A stretch of DNA of 64,000 nt from assembly GCF_003325355.1 (NCBI RefSeq), contig NZ_CP030850.1:4030001-4094000 (forward strand), given 5' to 3'. Source of the stretch: Runella rosea. Lineage in GTDB: Bacteria; Bacteroidota; Bacteroidia; Cytophagales; Spirosomataceae. Below, one piece after another: positions 1 through 8,807 of this stretch. The notes beneath the pieces are model-generated. The model made no database searches and was not told where the DNA came from. It saw only the letters and a list, made by a program, of their open reading frames with translations. Numbering within the stretch: the first letter of the stretch is position 1; every line of letters starts with the position of its first letter. Made by a program: the position numbers and the translations under genes.

Positions 1-156
1 TTTTAATTTTAAAAGCCTTTTCTCCAAACCTAGGATACTGTCGCTGGGTGGGTCGGCCACGGCACAGGGAGTAAGCTGTGCTGTTGCATTATTACAAAGC
101 AACAATCCACATAATGCCGTCATCAAAATAAGAAAACGTAATCCGTTTTTTTTCAT
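1..156 (-). CDS. Secreted protein, N-terminal part only (cut by window edge)
   Basis: Fifty-two codons are visible, reading off the left edge of the window. The start is an ATG at 156. Residues 1-26 form a typical signal peptide: a basic MKKNGLR start, a hydrophobic stretch, and an ATA-Q junction that fits signal peptidase I. The visible mature part (QLTPCAVADPPSD and onward) matches no family I can name. The protein is therefore exported, but its function cannot be judged from this fragment. A lipoprotein is less likely because neither cysteine near position 20 sits in a good lipobox. Confidence 0.6.
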   Translation of the reverse strand, partial: MKKNGLRFLILMTALCGLLLCNNATAQLTPCAVADPPSDSILGLEKRLLKLK

Positions 157-399
157 AACCCTACTTCTTGATTTCCCAATTATACCCCATGATTTATTTC
201 ACAGGTATAAAGGTTCATTGTTTGGATTTACGGTTAGGTAAATCAAATAATTCTCAGGATAAGTAGGGTATTCTTTAAATTTTTCGGCAATTAGTACGTC
301 AATCTTAGATAAACTTAACAGAATACTATTTGTGTGATTCTTCTAAATAATATGGTTTTTATCTATTCTCCAAGGAATAAGCAAAAATACTTAATGAAG

Positions 400-1155
400 T
401 CATAAACCAAGGACATAGTCGCGACCCAACATCCGCATTTGGCGCGCTATTTGGGCAGTACGACGTTGAACATAACTGGATGGATTTTTGACCGAAAAAC
501 GAAGTGGACTCGGTAGCACCGCCGCAATTCTTGCCGCTTCGTTTCGGGTCAGAGAAGATGCTGGTTTGTAGAAAAAACGTTGCGCCGCTGCCCCATACCC
601 AAAAGTCATATTACCCGTTTCGGCTACGTTTAAATATACCTCCAAAATGCGTTCTTTTCCCCATATTATTTCAATCAAGACCGTGAAGTATGCTTCCAAT
701 CCTTTTCGTATATAACTACGTCCTTGCCAGAGAAATACGTTTTTGGCCACCTGCTGAGAAATAGTGCTGGCGCCTCTGATTTTTTTTCCCCGAAGGTTGT
801 GTTTGAAGGCATTGCCCATTGATTTAAAATCAAATCCCCAATGTGCTGGAAACAACTGATCTTCCGAAGCTACCACCGATAGCGGCGCCTCTTTGGACAT
901 CTCACCCATCGGTGTCCAATCCGAATAAATTTTGCTGCTACGCCCTTCTGAAATAGCCTCCATTTTTCGGGCAATCATCAATGGCGTAACCCAAACAGGA
1001 ACAAACTTCAAAACCGTTACCCATATCACCGAACCAATCACAAAATAAAGAATCGTTTTGAGTAAAATTCGCAAAATGAGTGAACGCCACCCAGCAGAAG
1101 CAGGCTTAGGTTTTGGTGCGGTAACGATAGCAGGACGAATACGATTAGCGGCCAT
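400..1155 (-). CDS. mtgA: Monofunctional peptidoglycan glycosyltransferase MtgA
   Basis: Glycosyltransferase family 51 enzyme that polymerises lipid II into glycan strands on the outer face of the inner membrane. One transmembrane segment (about residues 26-50) anchors the periplasmic domain. The family motifs are clear: the catalytic EDQLFPAHWGFD at 98-109, GASTISQQVAKN at 128-139 and KERILEVYLN at 167-176. At 251 aa it has the usual length of a monofunctional enzyme, with no transpeptidase domain attached. The N-terminus is rich in Pro, Ala and Lys before the membrane segment. It lies just downstream of hemW on the same strand with a 93-nt gap, so co-transcription is possible. Confidence 0.93.
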   Translation of the reverse strand: MAANRIRPAIVTAPKPKPASAGWRSLILRILLKTILYFVIGSVIWVTVLKFVPVWVTPLMIARKMEAISEGRSSKIYSDWTPMGEMSKEAPLSVVASEDQLFPAHWGFDFKSMGNAFKHNLRGKKIRGASTISQQVAKNVFLWQGRSYIRKGLEAYFTVLIEIIWGKERILEVYLNVAETGNMTFGYGAAAQRFFYKPASSLTRNEAARIAAVLPSPLRFSVKNPSSYVQRRTAQIARQMRMLGRDYVLGL

Positions 1156-1248
1156 AAAATGTCTTTGTTGGGCTGATAAAGATATTAAAAATTACAGAGA
1201 TGATTCAAAGGTTCAGTGGCACAAAAACTACAAATTTGGAAAAACTTA

Positions 1249-2403
1249 TCAGATAAAGAATAAATCTGACGCGATTCGGTCAGCGAATAATTTACCTTTA
1301 GGTGTAAGAAATAGAATGTTATTTTCAATAAAAATCCACCCGTTATCCATAAACGCCGCTAGGTATTTTTTTTGTATTTCTCTCAAATCAATTCCCGCCA
1401 GTTGTTGGATAATTCCTAAATCACACCCCCAAATCGTACGTAGACTCGTGAGAAGATAATCATTTACCTGATCAAAAGGGCTCAGGGTTTCCGCTTCAAA
1501 AGGTAGTTCTCCCGCTTTAAGTGACTGAATGTAATGGGCATTATTGGCAATGTTGTAGTGCCTAGAAGTTCCATTAAACGAATGGGCACTTGGACCCACG
1601 CCCAAATAAGACCTGCGTTTCCAGTAGCTGCTATTGTGACGAGCGTACTGGCCTTCGCGGGCAAAATTGGAGATTTCATATTGCTCATACTGATTTGAAC
1701 TAAGGTACGTTATCATCTGCTCAAAATGACGCGCTGATAGTTCCTCATCTACTGAATTTATTTTCCCCTTTTTGAGCCAATTTCCCAAAGCTGTTTTAGG
1801 CTCAATGGTTAAATTATAAGCCGAAATATGGGGCGTATTTAAGGCAACGGCCATTTCCAAATCCCTCTGCCATAATTGTTCGTCAGAAACTATTGGTATA
1901 TGTTCAATTCCCAATTGTGTTTCACTCATCCCGTACATCAAATCAATGGTCAAGTTGCTAAAGCCGTGGTCTTGCGCCCGTTTTACTGAGGCTTCTGATT
2001 CGACAGCGTTGTGCGCTCTATTCATAAAACGCAGATACGGTTCATGAAACGATTGCAGCCCGATACTGAGACGATTAATGAAAGGTCGTAACGAAAGAAG
2101 TTTTTGAGAAGTTAAATCATCTGGATTAGCCTCCAAGGTAATTTCAGCCGACGGATTTACGTGGTAAATTTGGTGAATGGCTTCAAAAATTTGCCCTAAT
2201 TCTGCCTCTGTCAGCAACGAGGGCGTTCCTCCCCCAAAGTAGATGGTTTCGAGCTCACGCGTGGGTAAATAATCTTTTTGAAGCTCCAATTCACGACAAA
2301 TGGCCGTCACCAATTCTGCTTTCGACTTCAGACTAGTACTGAAATGAAAATCACAATAGTGACAGGCTTGCTTGCAGAAAGGAATATGAAGGTACAGATG
2401 CAT
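1249..2403 (-). CDS. hemW: Radical SAM heme chaperone HemW
   Basis: Member of the HemW family, formerly annotated as oxygen-independent coproporphyrinogen III oxidase-like. HemW binds heme and a 4Fe-4S cluster and is thought to deliver heme to target proteins. The radical-SAM cysteines appear at the very N-terminus as C10-x3-C14-x2-C17 within LHIPFCKQACHYCDFH. HemW proteins carry this CxxxCxxC but lack the extra cysteine of true HemN oxidases. The GGGTPS motif and the EANPDD segment follow as expected. Length (384 aa) is normal. It starts 27 nt after the stop of the upstream OmpA-family gene, so the two may form one transcript. Confidence 0.9.
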   Translation of the reverse strand: MHLYLHIPFCKQACHYCDFHFSTSLKSKAELVTAICRELELQKDYLPTRELETIYFGGGTPSLLTEAELGQIFEAIHQIYHVNPSAEITLEANPDDLTSQKLLSLRPFINRLSIGLQSFHEPYLRFMNRAHNAVESEASVKRAQDHGFSNLTIDLMYGMSETQLGIEHIPIVSDEQLWQRDLEMAVALNTPHISAYNLTIEPKTALGNWLKKGKINSVDEELSARHFEQMITYLSSNQYEQYEISNFAREGQYARHNSSYWKRRSYLGVGPSAHSFNGTSRHYNIANNAHYIQSLKAGELPFEAETLSPFDQVNDYLLTSLRTIWGCDLGIIQQLAGIDLREIQKKYLAAFMDNGWIFIENNILFLTPKGKLFADRIASDLFFI

Positions 2404-2430
2404 CTGGCAAAATTACGCAAAAGCCTCCCA

Positions 2431-3141
2431 TCACAATACCACAAACTCCACCCGACGATTCTTTTTTCTGTTTTCTTCGGAAGTATTTGGGGCAATAGGG
2501 TCAAGGCTTCCGCGTCCTTTGCTTTGAAGACGCGAGCGTTGGATTCCTTTTTTTATCAAATATTCCTCCACCGATTGGCAGCGCTCTTGGGAAAGTTTGA
2601 CGTTCAGGTCAAAGTCGCCAGCACTGTCGGTATGCCCTCTGATTTCAATCCGAACCGTAGGATTTTGGGTTAATGCTTCGGCCAATGCATCCAATTCGGG
2701 CTGTGATTCAGCACGAAGCACTGGACTGCTGCGGTCAAAATAAATATTGTTTAGCGTGATGGCTTTGCCTTTCTCTGGAATCTTTAAAGGCACAATTTCT
2801 TTTTTGGCTGGTATCATTTTAAACTGCACCACATTTTGGGGGCGTAAATCCCTAACAGGCAAAATAAGCGTCATAAATCCTTCCGCAATGCATTCGACCA
2901 AATAATTGGCTTTACGCGGAAGTTTGGTCGAAGCCTTACCAGCGGCATCGGCCTGTAATTCAAAAACGCGTTTGCCTTCGTCATCAGTCACAAAAAATTT
3001 AGCGCTTGGAACGGGTAGTTTTGTTTCAATATGTGTAGCATCAATCAAAACATAATACTCTTCAGGCTTAGGCCCTACCTGCCCAAATGCGTTTGTAAAA
3101 CCGCAGACGCAAAACACAAAAAAAAGACTGCTAAATTTCAT
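2431..3141 (-). CDS. OmpA-family outer-membrane/peptidoglycan-binding protein
   Basis: 236 aa. I place the start at the ATG at 3141 because it opens a signal peptide (MKFSSLFFVFCVCGFTNAFG, then Q); a longer frame upstream has no secretion signal and overlaps another gene remnant. The middle part resembles a carboxypeptidase-regulatory-like beta domain. The C-terminal half, about residues 130-236, is an OmpA domain: an NNIYFDRSS start, IEIRGHTDSAGD in the middle, and NRKKNRRVEFVVL at the end, with the Asp and Arg that contact diaminopimelate in this family. Its likely role is linking the outer membrane to peptidoglycan. No partner is evident from the neighbours. Confidence 0.85.
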   Translation of the reverse strand: MKFSSLFFVFCVCGFTNAFGQVGPKPEEYYVLIDATHIETKLPVPSAKFFVTDDEGKRVFELQADAAGKASTKLPRKANYLVECIAEGFMTLILPVRDLRPQNVVQFKMIPAKKEIVPLKIPEKGKAITLNNIYFDRSSPVLRAESQPELDALAEALTQNPTVRIEIRGHTDSAGDFDLNVKLSQERCQSVEEYLIKKGIQRSRLQSKGRGSLDPIAPNTSEENRKKNRRVEFVVL

Positions 3142-3229
3142 TGTTTGAGGTAATTTTCGACCCCAAGTTAGCAAATGTGAAGTGTAGAAAAGCAAAAAGT
3201 TTATATCTATTAAAAAGCTATTTCCCTTT

Positions 3230-3340
3230 TTAAGCAAATGCCTGGGGATATAAGCGCTTACCTTCATAAAAGTTTACGCCTTTGCGCTTTATAAACGCAT
3301 ACAGTTCTTCAATTTGCACGGGGGTAAGTTCTCTTTTCAT
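3230..3340 (-). pseudogene. N-terminal remnant of a second PadR-linked protein
   Basis: A 36-codon frame beginning MKRELTPVQIEELYAF. Its first 26 residues align with the start of the gene at 3341-4010: compare KELGYIDISRIYSYVEGMGVEFYD with RELTPVQIEELYAFIKRKGVNFYE (shared EL, I, Y, GV and FY). After NFYE the similarity stops and the frame ends ten codons later. I read this as the stump of a tandem paralogue whose remainder was deleted. Its ATG abuts the stop codon of the upstream frame (TAG at 3343-3341, ATG at 3340-3338), as expected of a translationally coupled second gene. A functional micropeptide is possible but less likely. Confidence 0.5.
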
Positions 3341-4010
3341 CTATGCCAAAGCCTTTAAATATTTATCACGTCCATAAGCCCTTAATTTTTCGTACGATTC
3401 AATCACTGCCCAAATCACCAAAAACGAAGCACAATAAATAATGGCAAATAAAAATGTGTAATCGTGACTATATATGACGGTGTATTTTGTCAATAAAGGA
3501 AAGAAATGAGCCACTCCTAAAAGAAAAAAGTGCCAAATCGTATGATTAGCGGTTGAGAATTTGTGTATCTCTAAGTTAATTCTTCCCACGGCAAAAAAGT
3601 GTAACCTATCCAGATGATTAAGCCTATTTGCAAATTTTTGTTTCTACCAATTTAATCAATTGATTATCAGACTTATCTAAAAATAAGTAGATAAACTAAG
3701 TCAACATAAGAATAAAAATAATTTTAGGCCAACTGAAAAATGACTTCAAGCTTTGAAACACATAACGATTATACTGACGCGCCACCTGACGGCGCTTTTC
3801 ATTTACTAAACCATCAAAGTCAGTAAACGTTGACAGCGTAGCATCAAAAATCTCTTTGAATGGTTTATCAGGGTTCATATTCATTTGCTCTTCCATGACA
3901 GAAGCAATATGATCCACAATTTCCACCTGAACGTCATAAAACTCTACACCCATGCCTTCCACATAACTGTAAATACGGCTGATGTCAATGTAACCTAACT
4001 CCTTCGTCAT
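3341..4010 (-). pseudogene. Decayed membrane protein gene co-translated with PadR
   Basis: Two open pieces appear to be one broken gene. The upstream piece (4010 to 3696, 104 aa) has a soluble helical start (DISRIYSYVEGMGVEFYD, VEIVDHIASVMEEQM) and stops at TAG just as a membrane helix begins (FFSWPKIIFILMLT). Reading through that stop, the hydrophobic helix continues (FIYLFL). The downstream piece (GTG at 3589 to 3341, 82 aa) is in another frame, has two or three membrane segments, and ends ESYEKLRAYGRDKYLKALA. A nonsense mutation plus a frameshift would explain both. The ATG of the first piece overlaps the PadR stop (TGATG), so it was coupled to the regulator and is probably its target. Two genuine small genes would be the alternative. 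Confidence 0.5.
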
Positions 4011-4348
4011 CAGCCAAGGGAAAGTTTGGGGTTCAACAATAATTGCATGTGTTTGACAAAATCAGTGAGTTCTTCCAGACGATTTACGGTTTCGGCTTCG
4101 CCTTTTTCCGTCAAGGCATAGTACTTGCGGGGGCGGTTGCCAACGTGCTCAATGCTGACCGTCAGCAGGCCTTCGGCTTCCAATTTGTGCAATGACGGAT
4201 ACAGCGCCCCTTCATTAATCACCACCTCACCATTGGTTTGTTCTTTCACCTTTTGGGTGATTTCATAACCGTACATTCGCTTATTTTCTTCGAGTAGTTT
4301 TAAGATAATGAGCGAAAGGCTTCCTTTGTATAATTGAGAGTTATTCAT
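4010..4348 (-). CDS. PadR-family transcriptional regulator
   Basis: 112-aa winged-helix regulator. The PadR hallmarks are clear: LYKGSLSLIILKLLEENKRM at the start, MYGYEITQKVKEQ in the first helices, INEGALYPSLHKLEAEGLL in the recognition helix region, and the wing with NRPRKYYALTEKG. The C-terminal helix is short, as in the minimal PadR subgroup, which acts as a dimer. The stop codon overlaps the start of the next gene by one base (TGATG). Bacteroidota often pair PadR with a membrane protein in this way. A strong promoter with a direct repeat lies just upstream (4353-4384), so autoregulation is likely. Confidence 0.92.
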   Translation of the reverse strand: MNNSQLYKGSLSLIILKLLEENKRMYGYEITQKVKEQTNGEVVINEGALYPSLHKLEAEGLLTVSIEHVGNRPRKYYALTEKGEAETVNRLEELTDFVKHMQLLLNPKLSLG

Positions 4349-4352
4349 GACG

Positions 4353-4384
4353 CAAATATATACATCAGGAATTTATACATCAAA
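4353..4384 (-). promoter_or_regulatory. PadR promoter with embedded direct repeat
   Basis: On the minus strand a TTTG at 4384-4381 is followed after 20 nt by TATATTTG at 4360-4353, an exact match to the Bacteroidota consensus TTTG-N19-21-TAnnTTTG. The -7 box ends only a few bases before the ATG at 4348, so the transcript has almost no leader. Two exact copies of a 9-mer (TATACATCA on the plus strand, 4359-4367 and 4374-4382) lie within the promoter, 15 bp apart. They are good candidates for PadR binding half-sites. Confidence 0.6.
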
Positions 4385-4435
4385 GTCTTAGGTATCAATT
4401 TCGGATAAAAATTTTTTGAACGGTAAAAGTCTCAA

Positions 4436-5602
4436 TTACTTTAAAAGTTGACTGAGATTTTTTGCCAAAGTGGCAATACTGCAAACAAAAACAGCAGGTC
4501 GTAATTGATAATCGTCGGCAGAGGGTGTTACAACCAGCAGAGGTGGATTTCCAACATCGTTTAAAGCAACAGTGGTTCCTTTACTAAGACTTGGGGAGTT
4601 GCTCAATTTCACTTCGATAGCCAACTTAATTTGTAATCCTTCTTCAATCACCAGATCCAATTCAGCACCGTCGGCAGTGCGGTAAAAGAAGGGCAGATGT
4701 TGGTACGTAAGCTGAGCAATGATTTGCTCAATGACATACCCTTCCCAAGAACCACCAGCAACAATATGCCCCAAAAGGGTTTCGTATTGATGAATTGAAA
4801 GTAAATGATGTACTAAGCCGCTGTCTCGAATATAGATTTTAGGTGTCTTACTCAGTCTTTTGCCAATGTTGGTATAATAAGGCTGCAAACGGCGAATTAA
4901 AAACGATTGTTCAAAAAAATCCAAATAAGTACTTACCAAATTAGCCCTGATTCCCAACGAATTAGCCAACATAGACTGGTTCAACAGGTTTCCCTGAATA
5001 CCGGCAATCATCATTAACAGGCGTCTGAGTTGAATGGGCGAAGCCGATAAGCCCAGTAATGGAAGGTCTCTTTCGAGATAACTTCTTACAAAATCCTCAA
5101 ACCATTTTTGTTGCCGATCAGCGTCGTTAGCCAAAAAAGCATTTGGAAATCCGCCTACCAACCAGTGTTTTATTAAATCATTGGGTGCTATTTCTGTTGC
5201 CAGAAAAGGAGTCATTTCATAGTAAGCAATTCGTCCCGTTAATGCCTCTGAAGTATTTTTCAGCAATACAAACGAAGCAGAGCCCAACAAAATAAACCGA
5301 GCGGGGCGTCGATTTTCATCTATCAATCCCCGAATATCCGGAAATATCTCAGGAAGCCGCTGTATTTCGTCTAAAATGACGGTTTGGTTTTGTAAGGTTT
5401 CCAAAAAAGCACGGCTGTCATGCTGAAACTTGGCCAAATCACTACTTTTTTCGAGGTCAAAATAGGTGGAGGGAAAAGCCAACTTTTCCTGTAATTGTTT
5501 CACAAAGGTAGTTTTCCCAACTTGCCGAGGGCCTAAGATAGCTACCGCAGGCTGAAAACTTAGCCCAAACAAAATATCTTTTTCGATAACTCTCTGAATC
5601 AT
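4436..5602 (-). CDS. AAA_14 / DUF4143 ATP-binding protein
   Basis: 388-aa protein of the widespread ATPase family with an AAA_14 domain and a C-terminal DUF4143 domain. The Walker A motif GPRQVGKTT lies at residues 24-32, and a Walker B-like LDEIQRLPE at about 75-84 is followed by FILLGSASF. The DUF4143 part (about 190-350) has a winged-helix-like section and a restriction-nuclease-like core near the end (TADGAELDLVIEEG, then IAIEVKLS with spaced acidic and Lys residues). The cellular role of this family is not established. It is a single gene with a 14-bp inverted repeat immediately upstream, suggesting its own control. Such genes are often mobile or strain-specific, but no flanking mobile element is visible. 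Confidence 0.88.
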   Translation of the reverse strand: MIQRVIEKDILFGLSFQPAVAILGPRQVGKTTFVKQLQEKLAFPSTYFDLEKSSDLAKFQHDSRAFLETLQNQTVILDEIQRLPEIFPDIRGLIDENRRPARFILLGSASFVLLKNTSEALTGRIAYYEMTPFLATEIAPNDLIKHWLVGGFPNAFLANDADRQQKWFEDFVRSYLERDLPLLGLSASPIQLRRLLMMIAGIQGNLLNQSMLANSLGIRANLVSTYLDFFEQSFLIRRLQPYYTNIGKRLSKTPKIYIRDSGLVHHLLSIHQYETLLGHIVAGGSWEGYVIEQIIAQLTYQHLPFFYRTADGAELDLVIEEGLQIKLAIEVKLSNSPSLSKGTTVALNDVGNPPLLVVTPSADDYQLRPAVFVCSIATLAKNLSQLLK

Positions 5603-5611
5603 TGCATTAAA

Positions 5612-5656
5612 TTATTCCCGTAATTATACAAATAAAGAATACAATTACGGGAATAA
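5612..5656. promoter_or_regulatory. 14-bp inverted repeat upstream of the DUF4143 ATPase gene
   Basis: TTATTCCCGTAATT at 5612-5625 is exactly repeated in inverse orientation as AATTACGGGAATAA at 5643-5656, with a 17-nt AT-rich spacer. It lies between the RHH gene stop (5663) and the ATPase start (5602). The arms are long, perfect and not followed by a T-run in the direction of the upstream gene, so an operator for the ATPase gene fits better than a terminator, although a hairpin in the RHH transcript cannot be excluded. Confidence 0.55.
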
Positions 5657-5662
5657 CAACTT

Positions 5663-5845
5663 TTATTCCGGTTGATTTGGCGGCAGTACTTTCCCGGACG
5701 ACTTTCGTCGTTTTTTGAGCGCATCGCTCAGAAGAAATTCAATTTGGCCGTTGGTGCTTCTAAATTCTTCCTGTGCCCATCGCTCCAACTCTTTCAGCAT
5801 TTCAGCACTGACGCGAAGCACAAACGCCTTTTTTTCGTTGGCCAT
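5663..5845 (-). CDS. Arc-like ribbon-helix-helix protein
   Basis: 60-aa protein with the ribbon-helix-helix pattern: a beta strand (KAFVLRVSAEMLKELERWAQ) followed by two helices that include FRSTNGQIEFLLSDALKKR. This FRS-NGQIE-LL-AL signature is seen in small Arc-family proteins that accompany SPFH genes in many bacteria. It starts 94 nt after the SPFH gene on the same strand and probably belongs to that operon. Its targets are unknown. It lacks an adjacent toxin gene, so I do not call it an antitoxin. Confidence 0.8.
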   Translation of the reverse strand: MANEKKAFVLRVSAEMLKELERWAQEEFRSTNGQIEFLLSDALKKRRKSSGKVLPPNQPE

Positions 5846-5939
5846 TGGTTTAAAAATGAAATTGACAGAAAATCCAAAGGGAATGTTTAGACAATGATGT
5901 CTTTAAACATTCCCAAAAGTAGAAATTTAAGCGAAACGG

Positions 5940-6794
5940 TCAATTGTATAAGGTGCCAGCATTTATGACCGGACTCACTGATTTTTCACCGCAGAGCACT
6001 ACCAGCAAATTGCTTACCATGGCGGCTTTGCGCTCTTCGTCGAGGTGTACAATACCTTTTTCCGAAAGTTTTGCCAATGCCATTTCCACCATTCCAACGG
6101 CACCGTCTACAATTTGCTTACGAGCCGCTACCACCGCCGATGCCTGCTGACGCTGGAGCATTGCGCCCGCAATTTCGGGCGAATAGGCCAAATGACTGAT
6201 GCGTGCTTCATGAATGCCAACCCCAGCCCGAACCAATCGCTCCGTCAATTCGTGTTCAAGCATTTCATTGATTTTACCTGAACCGTCGCGCAGCGTAATC
6301 TCAGCATCTTCGTCTTCAATGATATCATAACAATACATACCTGCCAATTTTCGTATAGCTGCCTCTGACTGAATTTCTACAAATTTTTGGTAATTATCCA
6401 CTTCAAAAGAAGCCTGAGCAGTATCTTGTACGTGCCAGACCACAACGGCGGCAATTTCGATGGGATTGCCCATTTTATCGTTCACTTTCAGTTTTGGTCC
6501 GTTGAGATTGCGGGCACGCAAACTGATTTTACGGCGACGATACAAAGGGTTGACCCAACGTAATCCATTATGTCGGATGGTTCCGACGTATTCCCCGAAA
6601 AAAGTAGCTACAGCAGCCTCGTTGGGATTGATTACCGTTAAACCCATCGACAGAGTCGTGCCGACAAAGAATAAAATAGTGGCCAGTAAACCTGCCTGTG
6701 CGCCCGCAGCTATCATTCCCCCAAAGATCCACAGGACCAAGATTGCCGCAATGAATGCATAACCCGAAGTAGAAGTAAGTTCTTTTTCTTTCAT
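5940..6794 (-). CDS. SPFH-domain (stomatin/prohibitin-type) membrane protein
   Basis: 284 aa. Two hydrophobic segments at about residues 11-30 and 34-52 anchor it in the inner membrane. The SPFH/Band 7 domain follows: [19 protein letters not shown], then [18 protein letters not shown], and a coiled helical tail ending with [20 protein letters not shown]. Such proteins form membrane-associated cages and microdomains and often influence protease access or membrane fluidity. The downstream RHH gene is its only apparent partner. The region before the ATG contains a 9-mer direct repeat (TTGATATTA at 6802-6810 and 6813-6821), which may be regulatory. Confidence 0.9.
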   Translation of the reverse strand: MKEKELTSTSGYAFIAAILVLWIFGGMIAAGAQAGLLATILFFVGTTLSMGLTVINPNEAAVATFFGEYVGTIRHNGLRWVNPLYRRRKISLRARNLNGPKLKVNDKMGNPIEIAAVVVWHVQDTAQASFEVDNYQKFVEIQSEAAIRKLAGMYCYDIIEDEDAEITLRDGSGKINEMLEHELTERLVRAGVGIHEARISHLAYSPEIAGAMLQRQQASAVVAARKQIVDGAVGMVEMALAKLSEKGIVHLDEERKAAMVSNLLVVLCGEKSVSPVINAGTLYN

Positions 6795-6983
6795 GATATA
6801 TTTGATATTAAATTGATATTACAATAGTATCCATTTTTAATTAAAATCTCTCTACAACAATGATAAAAGGCAAAACCGATTTATGAGTGGGGAAAACCAA
6901 TTCTCAGCCGTTTGTTTTTATAAGAAAAGCATTCAAAATCAACCGAAAGGGTAGCAAAAGCACAGATTAACGGTTATTTTTTT

Positions 6984-6991
6984 TAATTTTG
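6984..6991 (+). promoter_or_regulatory. Probable lysS -7 promoter element
   Basis: TAATTTTG matches the Bacteroidota -7 consensus TAnnTTTG and lies 54 nt before the lysS ATG. I could not see a convincing TTTG at the -33 position, so this is a partial match. Confidence 0.4.
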
Positions 6992-7045
6992 CGCCCTCAT
7001 AAAAAGTCAAAAGCGGTACTTCAGTGCCGCAAACTGCCGAATACA

Positions 7046-8758
7046 ATGCTAAGCGAACAAGAACTGTTGCGCCGCCAAAAGCGCGAAGATTTGATGAAAC
7101 TGGGGATTGACCCCTACCCTGCCGAATCGTTTGACGTCAACGTCACCGCGGCCGACATCCATAAAAACTACGAAAACGATAAACTTAATTACAAAAATAT
7201 CTCCATCGCTGGCCGTTTGATGAGCTTCCGTATCATGGGAAGTGCCTCATTTGTGGAGCTTCAGGACAGTACTGGACGTATTCAGTTGTATTTCCGTCGA
7301 GATGACCTGTGTCCCGATGAAGACAAAACGCTGTACAACACCGTATTTAAAAAGCTCCTTGACATCGGCGACATCATTGGCGTGAAAGGATTTGTGTTTA
7401 CGACCCAAACCAACGAGATTTCGATTCACGTACAGGAGTTCAAAATCCTGAACAAGTCATTGAAGCCGCTGCCCGTAGTCAAAGAAGCCGATGGAAAAAC
7501 CTACGACGGTTTTACGGACCCTGAGCAGCGCTTTCGTCAGCGATACGTGGATTTGATTGTGAATCCGCACGTAAAAGATATTTTCATCAAACGCGCCAAA
7601 ATCATCAGTACCATGCGGCGTATTTTTGATGATAAAGGTTGGTTGGAAGTAGAAACGCCCATTTTGCAGCCTATCCACGGCGGTGCCACGGCCCGGCCGT
7701 TCAAAACCCACCACAATACATTGGATATGCCGCTGTATATGCGCATTGCCAACGAATTGTACCTCAAACGCCTCATCGTAGGCGGTTTTGATGGGGTGTA
7801 TGAGTTCGGAAAAATGTTTCGCAACGAAGGCATGGACCGCACACACAACCCAGAGTTTACATCGCTGGAATTTTACGTGGCCTACAAAGATTACCATTGG
7901 ATGATGAGTATTACCGAAGAGCTACTGGAAAAAGTGGCGTTGGCGGTAAATGGTCAAACAAAGATACAATCATGGGGTAACGAAATCGACTTTGCTGGTC
8001 CATACGAGCGGTTGAGCATTTTTGAAGCCATCGAAAAATTCACTGGCATCAACGTTGAAGGGAAAACCGAAGCCGAATTGATTGCGCATTGCAACGAATG
8101 GGGCATCGAAACCGACGGCACCATGGGCGTAGCTAAATTGATTGACGAAATCTTTGGGGCCAAAGTGGAGGATAACCTGATTCAACCGACGTTTATCATT
8201 GATTATCCCGTCGAAATGTCGCCGCTGACCAAAAAGCACCGTAGTAAGCCAGGTCTGGTGGAGCGTTTTGAGTTATTTATCAATGGAAAAGAAGTTGCCA
8301 ACGCGTATTCTGAGCTGAACGACCCCATCGACCAACGCGAACGCTTTGAGGAGCAACTCCGCCTAGCCGAGCGCGGTGACGAAGAAGCCATGGCGATGGA
8401 TGAGGATTTCATCCGCTCACTGGAATACGGAATGCCCACCACGTCGGGAATCGGTATCGGTATCGACCGCCTTACCATGATGATGACCGACCAGACAAGC
8501 ATTCAGGAAGTGTTGTTCTTCCCGCAGATGCGCCCCGAAAAGAAAGCCGAAATGGCATCTGAAAATGACTATATAACACAGGGGGTACCTACCATTTGGA
8601 TTCCTGCGTTGCAGAAAATGGGCTTTTTGACCATCGAGGCGCTCAAAGCGGCCAATCCCAACAAAGTCTTCAACGATCTGGGCGGCCTGCGTAAAAAACT
8701 GAAAATCGAAGCTCCCATGCCGAAGAAAGAGGAAGTGGAGAGCTGGATAAACGGATAA
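7046..8758 (+). CDS. lysS: Lysyl-tRNA synthetase, class II
   Basis: Charges tRNA-Lys with lysine. I start it at the ATG at 7046 ([15 protein letters not shown]), since upstream codons in frame lie in the promoter region. The order is an OB-fold anticodon-binding domain (about 50-145), then the class II catalytic core with motif 2 ([18 protein letters not shown], about 257-275) and motif 3 ([15 protein letters not shown], about 467-480). Typical bacterial LysRS ends soon after motif 3 at about 500 aa. Here about 75 extra residues follow (494-570), with an [14 protein letters not shown] helical stretch. I believe such extensions are common in Bacteroidota; the function is unclear. A terminator hairpin follows at once. 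Confidence 0.96.
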   Translation: MLSEQELLRRQKREDLMKLGIDPYPAESFDVNVTAADIHKNYENDKLNYKNISIAGRLMSFRIMGSASFVELQDSTGRIQLYFRRDDLCPDEDKTLYNTVFKKLLDIGDIIGVKGFVFTTQTNEISIHVQEFKILNKSLKPLPVVKEADGKTYDGFTDPEQRFRQRYVDLIVNPHVKDIFIKRAKIISTMRRIFDDKGWLEVETPILQPIHGGATARPFKTHHNTLDMPLYMRIANELYLKRLIVGGFDGVYEFGKMFRNEGMDRTHNPEFTSLEFYVAYKDYHWMMSITEELLEKVALAVNGQTKIQSWGNEIDFAGPYERLSIFEAIEKFTGINVEGKTEAELIAHCNEWGIETDGTMGVAKLIDEIFGAKVEDNLIQPTFIIDYPVEMSPLTKKHRSKPGLVERFELFINGKEVANAYSELNDPIDQRERFEEQLRLAERGDEEAMAMDEDFIRSLEYGMPTTSGIGIGIDRLTMMMTDQTSIQEVLFFPQMRPEKKAEMASENDYITQGVPTIWIPALQKMGFLTIEALKAANPNKVFNDLGGLRKKLKIEAPMPKKEEVESWING

Positions 8759-8772
8759 AATCAATGAATCAT

Positions 8773-8796
8773 AAGGCGAGGCAAACCCCTCGCCTT
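8773..8796 (+). terminator. Intrinsic terminator after lysS
   Basis: AAGGCGAGG (8773-8781) pairs perfectly with CCTCGCCTT (8788-8796) around a 6-nt loop. The following tract is CTTTCT rather than a long T-run, so termination may be moderate. It ends 11 nt before the next start codon. Confidence 0.6.
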
Positions 8797-8807
8797 CTTT
8801 CTGACCT

